Shown: positions 1-6,008 of the stretch, piece after piece
How positions within the stretch are numbered: position 1 is the stretch's first letter
Layout of the letters: every line of letters begins with the position of its first letter
NCBI GenBank assembly: GCA_964405335.1
Contig: CAYONP010000135.1
Span: 1 to 12,359, forward strand
From: CAYONP01 sp964405335
GTDB lineage: Bacteria > Armatimonadota > UBA10988
Direction of reading: 5' to 3'
Length of the DNA stretch: 12,359 nucleotides
The notes under the pieces: generated by a model
Seen by the model: only the letters and a program-made list of their open reading frames with translations
What the model was told of the DNA's origin: nothing
Database searches by the model: none
Made by a program: the position numbers and the translations under genes

Positions 1-187
1 GCCCGCGCCCCGCGCCGCCCGGGCGGGGCGGCCTCCGCTTCGGGCGCCCGTCCGGGTCGACCAGGCGGATGCCGCATGACCTCGGCGCCAGGGCCGGCGG
101 GCGGGCGGGGACGCCCGCGCTCCGGGGCTCGCGCCGGCGGGCCAAGGTAGCGCGCATTCGCCGAACGCGCGGCCCGCAAGCCCGCTA

Positions 188-213
188 CCCCGCGCGGCGC
201 GGGAGAGGGGAGT
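188..213. repeat. C/G-tract palindrome, possible REP-like element
   Basis: A CCCC run leads into the odd palindrome CCCGCGCGGCGCGGG (189-203), followed by AGAGGGGAGT. The core and the right flank resemble the element at 12211-12249: both have a GCGGCG-type centre, then GGGA, two bases, then GGGGAGT. Both sit in the only long non-coding stretches of the window. With two imperfect copies, membership in one repeat family is an inference. Confidence 0.3.
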
Positions 214-249
214 GTTGTCGTCCATGCCCTCCTGAGACCGCGACCCGCG

Positions 250-266
250 CCGACCGGGACGGTCGG
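250..266. terminator. short hairpin downstream of the kinase gene, possible weak terminator
   Basis: CCGACCG, a GGA loop, then CGGTCGG form a perfect 7-bp GC-rich stem. It lies about 77 bases past the kinase stop on the minus strand. No T-run follows on either strand, so a Rho-independent role is doubtful. An imperfect palindrome centred on GGTCGACC (277-284) lies beside it. It is the best terminator candidate for the kinase operon, but such stems arise by chance in DNA this GC-rich. Confidence 0.2.
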
Positions 267-342
267 CCTACGGGAAGGTCGACCGTTCCGGTCGACGTCG
301 ATGGCACCTCCTGGCGCCGCCGCGCGGGCTCCGACCTTGGTC

Positions 343-2745
343 TCAGGCGTACCGCCGTCCCGGCGCCGCGACGTCGGCGATGGTGGCCGCCAGGGTGTTC
401 AGCGCCACCGGCTTCTGCAGCCGTGCGTCGACCTCGTCCGACTCGACCACATCGCGCGGCAGGTTGGTGTCGAAGCCGGTGACCAGCACAATCGGCGTGC
501 CGGGTGAGCGACCCTTGATGCTCCGTGCGACCTGCAGGCCCGACATGCCGGGCATGCCCCAGTCGGTGATCACCACCTGGTGCCGCGCCGGGTCGAACAG
601 GTCGAGCGCCTCCTGACCGCAGGCGGCCAGGGTGACCATATGGCCGAGCGCCTGCAGCATCTCGCCGAGTGTCTGGCGGACCATCGACTGGTCGTCGACG
701 ACCAGCACGTGCAGCGGCGAGACAATCGCCGGCGGGCGTGACCGACGCGCCTCGTCGGGCGGCGGCAGCGGCACCGCGTCGGCGGTTTGCTCGAGCGCCG
801 GCAGACTGAGCGTGAACTCGGCCCCCTCGCCCGGCGCCGACTCGACGGTGAGCGTGCCGTTGAGCCGCTGCACCACGCCGAAGGCGACGCTCAACCCGAG
901 GCCGGTGCTCGCCTTGCCGCCGGTGGTGAAGAACGGCTCGAAGCAGCGCTGGCGGGTTTCCTCGTCCATCCCCACGCCGGTGTCGCGGACGGCGATACGC
1001 ACCTGGTCGCCGACGTCGCGCGTGCTGAGGTAGATGTCGCCTCCGTGCGACATGGCGTTGACGGCGTTGAGGATGAGGTTGATCAGCACCTCGCGCATGG
1101 CCGCCGCATCGACATCGACCAGCCGCCGGGCGCGCAGGTCGAGGTGCATCTCGATGGGATACTCGACCCGGTCGGCATGGTGCCGCCAGCGCGGCTCGGT
1201 GATGGCAATCGACTCGCGCACCAGTTCGCTCGGGTCGTTCGGGCTGCAGACCAGCGCCTCGTCGCGACTGAACGAGCGCAGGCGCTGGACCAGCAGGCTG
1301 GCATCTTGCGAGACCTGCTCAATCACCCGCATCCGCGCGATGGCGCTCGAGGGCAGGTGCTCCTCGCGCAGGATGAGCTGCGTCGAGCCGAGGATGGCGG
1401 TCAGCGCGTTGTTGAAGTTGTGCGCCACACCGCTGGTCATCTCACCCACGGCGCGCATCTTCTCCAGGTTCAGCGCCTGCTCGTGCGTGTGCTCGAGCTC
1501 GCGATAGGCCTGGGCCAGGCTGGCCTGCTGTTCGAGCAGCATCTGCTCCTGGCGCACCCGGTGCACGGCGATGCCGGCCTGGGTGGCCAGCACCTCGATC
1601 CGCTCGATATCGTGGCTCTCGATCACTCGCCGCGAGCCGACGGCGAGCAGACCGACCAGCTCATCGCCCATGACCAGCGGCACGGCCAGCAGCGAGTGGA
1701 ACCCGACGGTGCGGCAGAGATCCTCGACCACCGCGTGCGAGTAGCGCGGCCCGAGGTGCGAGCGGACCAGCGTCGCCAGATCGTGGCTGATGACCAATTG
1801 CCGCGTGCGCACGGCGAACTCGAGCGGCGTGCCCTCACGCAGCGTCAGCGCGCCGTCGCGCAGGCCGCGGCGGAGAATCGCCTCACAGGCGCCCAGCAGC
1901 CGCTCGGCCGAGGTCGAGACGCGGGCCAGGCGGAGCTTGGCACTCTCGGGCTCGCGCAGGAGCATGGCCGCCTCGGCCTGGGGCAGAATCTCGCCCACCG
2001 AGTCGACCACGCGCTGCAGCACCGTGCCCAGGTCGTCGCTCGAGTGGATCGCGTCGTTGATGGCCTGGAACTGCAGCAGCTCGTGATTGCGCGCGCCGAG
2101 CGCGGTGTTGCTGGCCTGCAAATCGGCGGTGCGCTGGCGCACCTGCTCTTCCAGGCTGGTCGCCAGCCGGCGGTAGGCGTCCTCGCTCTGGGCCAGGTCC
2201 TGCTCGATGCCGTCCAGCGTGCGGATCAGGTAGTTGAGGATCCCCGCCGCGGCGAGCAGCGAGCAGATGACCATGAACGTGGCGGTCAGCGCGCCAAGCA
2301 CCGGATCCTCAGGCACCGCGCCGCCGGCCGCCGGCCAGAGGCCGTTGACCTCGAGCGCGACGCCCACCGCGTAGCCGACCGAGCAGAGCCCGGCGACCAG
2401 AAACAGCCCCTCGCGCGGCCAGAGCAGCGTCGCCCCGATGAGCGGAAACAGGAACAGGAATTGCGCCGCCGGCGTGAGCACCTGGCCGTAATGGACGGCC
2501 GCCACGGTGACCAGGCTGTCGACCACCAACTGCGGCACGGTCCAGGCGACGGCGTGGGCCGGCACGCGCTTGAGCCGCCAGGCAATCAACGCGTTGTAGA
2601 CCAGCACCGCCGCGGCGACGAACAGTCCTTCGACGGCACCGCCGGCCGACCAGGCGCCGAGACCGAGGGCGACCAGCAGCGTGGCGAAGATCCAGCGGAT
2701 CCCGACCACGCGCTGCAGCCGCAGCGGCACGGCGACGGTGGTCAT
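343..2745 (-). CDS. hybrid sensor histidine kinase (membrane region, GAF, HisKA, HATPase, receiver)
   Basis: This 800-residue inner-membrane kinase should sense a signal, autophosphorylate on His and pass the phosphate to its own receiver. Residues 12-175 hold about five to six hydrophobic membrane segments, with almost no periplasmic domain. A coiled coil (176-225) leads to a GAF-like domain (about 225-395), a second coil, and HisKA with the phospho-acceptor H442 in VAHNFNN. The HATPase domain shows an N-box (N556, N560), G1 DTGVGM (588-593), EPFFTT (603-608) and G2 GKASTGLGLS. A Pro-rich linker (657-672) precedes the receiver: acidic pair D684/D685, phospho-acceptor D728, T756 and K778 are all present. 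The start is 3 bases after the upstream deacetylase stop, with a GGAG 9 bases before ATG, so the two are probably translationally coupled. There is no DNA-binding output domain and no partner response regulator in the window. The ligand is unknown. Confidence 0.95.
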   Translation of the reverse strand: MTTVAVPLRLQRVVGIRWIFATLLVALGLGAWSAGGAVEGLFVAAAVLVYNALIAWRLKRVPAHAVAWTVPQLVVDSLVTVAAVHYGQVLTPAAQFLFLFPLIGATLLWPREGLFLVAGLCSVGYAVGVALEVNGLWPAAGGAVPEDPVLGALTATFMVICSLLAAAGILNYLIRTLDGIEQDLAQSEDAYRRLATSLEEQVRQRTADLQASNTALGARNHELLQFQAINDAIHSSDDLGTVLQRVVDSVGEILPQAEAAMLLREPESAKLRLARVSTSAERLLGACEAILRRGLRDGALTLREGTPLEFAVRTRQLVISHDLATLVRSHLGPRYSHAVVEDLCRTVGFHSLLAVPLVMGDELVGLLAVGSRRVIESHDIERIEVLATQAGIAVHRVRQEQMLLEQQASLAQAYRELEHTHEQALNLEKMRAVGEMTSGVAHNFNNALTAILGSTQLILREEHLPSSAIARMRVIEQVSQDASLLVQRLRSFSRDEALVCSPNDPSELVRESIAITEPRWRHHADRVEYPIEMHLDLRARRLVDVDAAAMREVLINLILNAVNAMSHGGDIYLSTRDVGDQVRIAVRDTGVGMDEETRQRCFEPFFTTGGKASTGLGLSVAFGVVQRLNGTLTVESAPGEGAEFTLSLPALEQTADAVPLPPPDEARRSRPPAIVSPLHVLVVDDQSMVRQTLGEMLQALGHMVTLAACGQEALDLFDPARHQVVITDWGMPGMSGLQVARSIKGRSPGTPIVLVTGFDTNLPRDVVESDEVDARLQKPVALNTLAATIADVAAPGRRYA

Positions 2746-2748
2746 CGC

Positions 2749-3870
2749 TCAGCGCTCCAGCAGCGCCGACAGCGTGCCGACGGCCAGATCGGCCTGCTCA
2801 TACATGACCAACATGCGCGGCAGCGCCCGGGCCGTCGCCTCGGACCCGCAGTGGCACAAGACGATGGTGCCTGGCTCCAGGCCCTTGGCCCGGATCTTCT
2901 CGAGCACCGCGTCGGCGGTCGCATCCTCTTTCCAGTCGAGGCTGTCCAGCGTCCAATAGACCGGCAGGTAGCCGTGCTGAATGAGCAGTCGGTTGACGCG
3001 CACGTCGCGGTCGCCGTAAGGCACTCGCAGGTAGGGCCGGTAGGCCCGCCCGGCCTGCGCCACGAGGTCCGCCTCGGCGGTCTCGATCTCGCGCAACAAC
3101 CGCGCGTCGTCGAGTTTGGTCAGCTCGGGATGCCCGTCGCTGTGGTTGCCGATCTCGTGCCCGGCGGCGGCGATGCGGCGAACAGTCTCGGGGTACTGCC
3201 GTGCAAACCGGCCAGTGAGAAAGAAGGTCGCCGTCACCTCGTGCGCCTGGAGCGTCTCGAGGATCCGGCCGACCGGACCCGGCTCGAAGTGGCCGTCGAA
3301 GGTGATCGCCACGCGTCGCCGGTCGGTCGGCCCGCGGCCGATCTCGTTGGCGGCGATGGTCAGCGCCGCCGGCCCACCCGACCACTCGCTGGTGAAGCCG
3401 TCGGGCGGCACCACCTCGGCCAGCCGCGAATGGCGCTCGCTCGGCTTCAGCGCGCCGCTTATGGCCGGGGCGCGTTCCGGCTCCGGCCGCGGCGTCGGCC
3501 GGCTCGGCTCGGGTCGTCGCTCGTCGCGCTCGGCCGGCGGCTTCGGCTCGGGCTTGAGCCGCTCGAGCAGCCCGGCCGGCGGCCTTGCGCGCGGCACCGG
3601 CGGGCCGTCGTCGGGCTCGGCGTCCTCGCTCGGTACAGCGCTCGGTGGCTGAAACTCGCCGATGTTCAGGCGCGGCGGCAGCCGGTCTGGGTTGAGCTGG
3701 ACCAGCAGCCGGTCGCGCAGGTCGGCGGGGATGAGGCCGGCGTTGTTGGCCAGTACGCCGCCGGCGCCGATGACCAGCAGCAGGCCGACGATGCGCGCGG
3801 TGCGGGTGCTGGCCGCGCGGGCCGGCTTCGGTTTCGGCCGGGCCTTGCTGGTTGTCCGCTTGGGCGGCAC
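2749..3870 (-). CDS. membrane-anchored NodB-type polysaccharide deacetylase with altered metal site
   Basis: This 373-residue protein probably removes acyl groups (usually N-acetyl) from a polysaccharide outside the inner membrane. A basic N-terminus (1-26) precedes one membrane segment (27-43), a Pro/Arg/Glu-rich linker (about 73-140), and a NodB domain (about 185-373). Visible motifs are TFDGHF (190-195), HSDGH (H243, H247), RVPYG (282-286), DSLDW (309-313) and CH340. The family motif TFDDGP is changed: the base Asp is kept (D192), but the second, metal-binding Asp is Gly193, with His194 after it. I chose the GTG start because GAGGA lies upstream at good spacing. An ATG at 3927 and further upstream codons only add a compositionally random Arg/Pro extension that runs into the divergent gene. 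It forms an operon with the kinase. It may be active with altered metal binding, or a pseudoenzyme. Confidence 0.88.
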   Translation of the reverse strand: MPPKRTTSKARPKPKPARAASTRTARIVGLLLVIGAGGVLANNAGLIPADLRDRLLVQLNPDRLPPRLNIGEFQPPSAVPSEDAEPDDGPPVPRARPPAGLLERLKPEPKPPAERDERRPEPSRPTPRPEPERAPAISGALKPSERHSRLAEVVPPDGFTSEWSGGPAALTIAANEIGRGPTDRRRVAITFDGHFEPGPVGRILETLQAHEVTATFFLTGRFARQYPETVRRIAAAGHEIGNHSDGHPELTKLDDARLLREIETAEADLVAQAGRAYRPYLRVPYGDRDVRVNRLLIQHGYLPVYWTLDSLDWKEDATADAVLEKIRAKGLEPGTIVLCHCGSEATARALPRMLVMYEQADLAVGTLSALLER

Positions 3871-3879
3871 GCTGTTCGT

Positions 3880-3884
3880 TCCTC
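3880..3884 (-). promoter_or_regulatory. Shine-Dalgarno supporting the GTG start of the anchored deacetylase
   Basis: On the minus strand GAGGA ends 9 bases before the GTG at 3870. The in-frame ATG at 3927 has no comparable purine-rich element at suitable distance. This decides the start and leaves a 209-base divergent control region between the two deacetylase genes. Confidence 0.6.
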
Positions 3885-4027
3885 GAGACCCGTTCGGCGG
3901 CGGGCCGTGGCGCGGGCTCCAGAGCATATGACCCGTGCTCGCGACAAGAGTTGCCCGCCGCCGCCGGGCGCGCGCCGGCCGAACGGCGTTCGGTTTGCGG
4001 GCGGCGTGCGAGCGTGCGTGCCGGTCG

Positions 4028-4056
4028 TTGACCGATCGTACCGCCTGTGTTAGCTT
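4028..4056 (+). promoter_or_regulatory. sigma70-like promoter for the TPR-deacetylase/glycosidase unit
   Basis: TTGACC (4028-4033), a 17-base spacer and TAGCTT (4051-4056) match the -35 box in 5 of 6 positions and the key T, A and final T of the -10 box. Transcription would begin near 4063, giving a leader of about 17 bases before the ATG at 4080 and excluding the in-frame GTG at 4047. I found no equally good promoter in the opposite direction. TATGCT on the minus strand (3929-3924) could be a -10 for the anchored deacetylase, but it lacks a good -35. Confidence 0.45.
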
Positions 4057-4079
4057 CACCCCATGGAGTCGGTGCGGCC

Positions 4080-6008
4080 ATGAGGTGTAGGCCGGCGATG
4101 GGGGCGGGTCTGCTCGTGCTCCTCGCCGCGCCACTGTCGGCCGACGCCTACCTCGACGCACTCGACACCGGCCTCGACCGCTGCGCCGCGGGGCACTGGG
4201 ACATCGCGCTCAAGGAGTTCGCCGCCGCCGCGGCGGTCGATCCCGACGATCCGCTGGCCTACATCGGCCAGGGCCTCTGCCACCTGGCCGAGCGGCGGCT
4301 CGATCAAGCGGCCGCCTTCTTCCGCCGCGCCGAGCAGAGCGACCGCGCGGTGGCGGTCAGCGCGCTCGGGCTGGGCCTCTGTTACCTCAGCGTCGGCGAC
4401 CAGGCCGCCGCGTCGGGGCTGTTTCAACGCGCGGTCACGCTCGATGACGGCCTGCCCGCGCCGCGCTTCTACCTCGCCGTGCTGGCCCTCTGCGACGGCG
4501 ACCTGGGCGCGGCCGAGAGCTACCTGCGCCGCGCCGACGAACTCGGCGCGCCGGGACAGGTGCTCGACTACACGCGCGCCCTGCGCCTGGTCGCCGCCGG
4601 CCGCTGGGCCGAGGCGGCGACCGCGCTGCGCCGGCTCGAACCCCGCGCCGCCACCGAACTGCCCGGCCTGCCGCTGGCGCTGCCGCTCGAGGTGATCCAC
4701 GCCGCCGACGGCTCGACCAGCTTCAGCATTCCGCGCGGGCCGGCCATCGGCGAGCTGGTCGCCCCGCGCATGGCGCTCGGCGGCGGCGACGAGACGGGCC
4801 CGGCGCGGTTCGGACCATTGACCGTCGAATCGCCGCTGCCGGGCGAGATCGTGTCCGACCGGATCCCGATCCGGATGCGGCTGCTCCAGGCCTGGAACTA
4901 CCGCATGGTCTCGGTCAAGATCGACGGGCGCCTGCTCGGCATGACCAACCGCGAGCCGCTCTACCTGGTCTGGGACACCCGCCACGTCGACGACGGGCCG
5001 CACACCATCGACGTGACGGCCAGCGGCCTGACCGAGCACACCGCCAGCCTCCGGGTCACGGTGCAGAACCGCGCCGCCGGCACCAATCCGCACCCAGCCG
5101 AGGCCTATCGCCAGCGGCTCCGCCGGCTGGGCGGCTTCTTCCTGCACAGTCTGCCGTCGCAGGCGGTTGAGGAGTTGATGCGGCAGGCCTATCGCGAGCA
5201 GGACCCGGAGCTGGCGCTGGAGCTGTGCGAGCGGGTGCTGGCCCGCGATGCGGCGCGCGTCGACGTGGTGCCCGAGCTGGTCGCGCTGTACCGCCAGCAG
5301 GCCGTGGCGCTCAGCCCCGAGAGCATGCCCGAGCCGCGGCACGGCATCGCCGGCGGGCGTCGCGTGGCGCTCACCTTCGACGACGGCCCGCGGCCCGACT
5401 TCACCCCCGATATCCTCGCCGCGCTGGCGCAGTACCGGGCGCGAGCGACCTTCCTGGTCACCGGCCGGATGTGCGAGCGGTACCCCGAGCTGGTCCGGCA
5501 GATCGCCTCGGCCGGGCACGAGGTCGCCTCGCACACCTACAACCACTATCGCCTCGACGGCTTGAGCGAGGGCGAGGTGGTCTACGAGCTGATCAAGATC
5601 AAGGTCATTCTCGATGACCTGCTCGGCGGCTCGGCGCGGTTCTTTCGCCCGCCCGGCGGGCACTACAGCCCATCCGTGCGCCGGATCGTCGCCGCGCTCG
5701 GTTACTTCCCGGTGTTCTGGAGCGTCAACGGCGGAGAGTATCGTAACCTGCCGCCGCGCCAGGCGGCCATGGCGGTGATGCGCCGGATCACCGACGGCGG
5801 CATCGTGCTGCTCCACAACGGGCCCGACAACACGCTCCCGATGCTGCCCCACCTGCTCGAGTTCCTGACCGAGTCGGGCTATCGCCTGGTCACCGTCTCC
5901 GACATCCTCCGCGCCCCGGCCGACACCGCGCCGCTCGAACTCGCGGGCGGGCCCGGCATGGGGCCGCTCAGCCCCGACGACCTGGCCGGCTATGCGGGCA
6001 CCGAGTAA
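4080..6008 (+). CDS. secreted TPR, Ig-like and polysaccharide deacetylase fusion
   Basis: The 642-residue product begins with a Sec signal peptide (basic MRCR, hydrophobic 8-20, likely cleavage after ADA). Residues 25-190 form about four to five TPR-type helical hairpins (for example ALKEFAAAAAVDPDDPLAY). A bacterial Ig-like beta domain follows at about 245-330, where ESPLPGEIVSDRIPIR and DDGPHTIDVTA are typical. A helical linker (340-415) leads to a NodB deacetylase domain at about 426-612. Motifs are TFDDGP (D434, D435), HTYNH (H485, H489), RPPGG (523-527) and LLH579. The usual motif 4, W-x-x-D-x-x-D-W, reads WSVNGGEYR instead. The last 30 residues are Gly/Pro-rich. It probably deacetylates an extracellular glycan, with TPR and Ig parts binding glycan or partner. 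The start has GGAG 11 bases upstream and gives the cleanest signal peptide. Its end overlaps the glycosidase gene by 17 bases. Confidence 0.92.
   Translation: MRCRPAMGAGLLVLLAAPLSADAYLDALDTGLDRCAAGHWDIALKEFAAAAAVDPDDPLAYIGQGLCHLAERRLDQAAAFFRRAEQSDRAVAVSALGLGLCYLSVGDQAAASGLFQRAVTLDDGLPAPRFYLAVLALCDGDLGAAESYLRRADELGAPGQVLDYTRALRLVAAGRWAEAATALRRLEPRAATELPGLPLALPLEVIHAADGSTSFSIPRGPAIGELVAPRMALGGGDETGPARFGPLTVESPLPGEIVSDRIPIRMRLLQAWNYRMVSVKIDGRLLGMTNREPLYLVWDTRHVDDGPHTIDVTASGLTEHTASLRVTVQNRAAGTNPHPAEAYRQRLRRLGGFFLHSLPSQAVEELMRQAYREQDPELALELCERVLARDAARVDVVPELVALYRQQAVALSPESMPEPRHGIAGGRRVALTFDDGPRPDFTPDILAALAQYRARATFLVTGRMCERYPELVRQIASAGHEVASHTYNHYRLDGLSEGEVVYELIKIKVILDDLLGGSARFFRPPGGHYSPSVRRIVAALGYFPVFWSVNGGEYRNLPPRQAAMAVMRRITDGGIVLLHNGPDNTLPMLPHLLEFLTESGYRLVTVSDILRAPADTAPLELAGGPGMGPLSPDDLAGYAGTE

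Larger units (their letters stand above)
1..342. other. intergenic region, no convincing gene
   Basis: This stretch lies beyond the stop codon of the histidine kinase gene. Open frames cross it on both strands, but their translations are dominated by Arg, Ala, Gly and Pro with no recognisable domain, as expected from random very GC-rich DNA. It contains several short palindromes: an odd 15-base one at 189-203, a 7-bp stem with a 3-base loop at 250-266, and GTCGAC sites at 56, 278 and 291. I see no tRNA, no convincing promoter and no T-rich terminator. The gene to the left lies outside the window. Confidence 0.6.

Noticed and set aside
1..225. Minus-strand frame running off the left edge from ATG at 225, after AGGAGG
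   Set aside because: The ribosome site is only 2 bases from the ATG, which is too close, and the translation is Ala/Arg/Gly/Pro-rich with no hydrophobic pattern. It cannot be confirmed without the sequence to the left.
69..482. 137-codon plus-strand frame
   Set aside because: It is Arg/Pro-rich, overlaps the end of the kinase on the other strand, and has no domain or ribosome site.
787..4053. 1088-codon plus-strand open frame
   Set aside because: It lies antisense to the kinase and deacetylase, which have full catalytic motifs. Its translation is rich in Arg, Gly, Ala, Gln and His with no domain, the usual shadow frame of very GC-rich genes.
3871..4161. N-terminal extension of the anchored deacetylase
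   Set aside because: The extra 97 residues are compositionally random and would overlap the divergent gene's promoter and start. The GTG at 3870 has a better ribosome site and directly precedes the basic, membrane-anchoring N-terminus.
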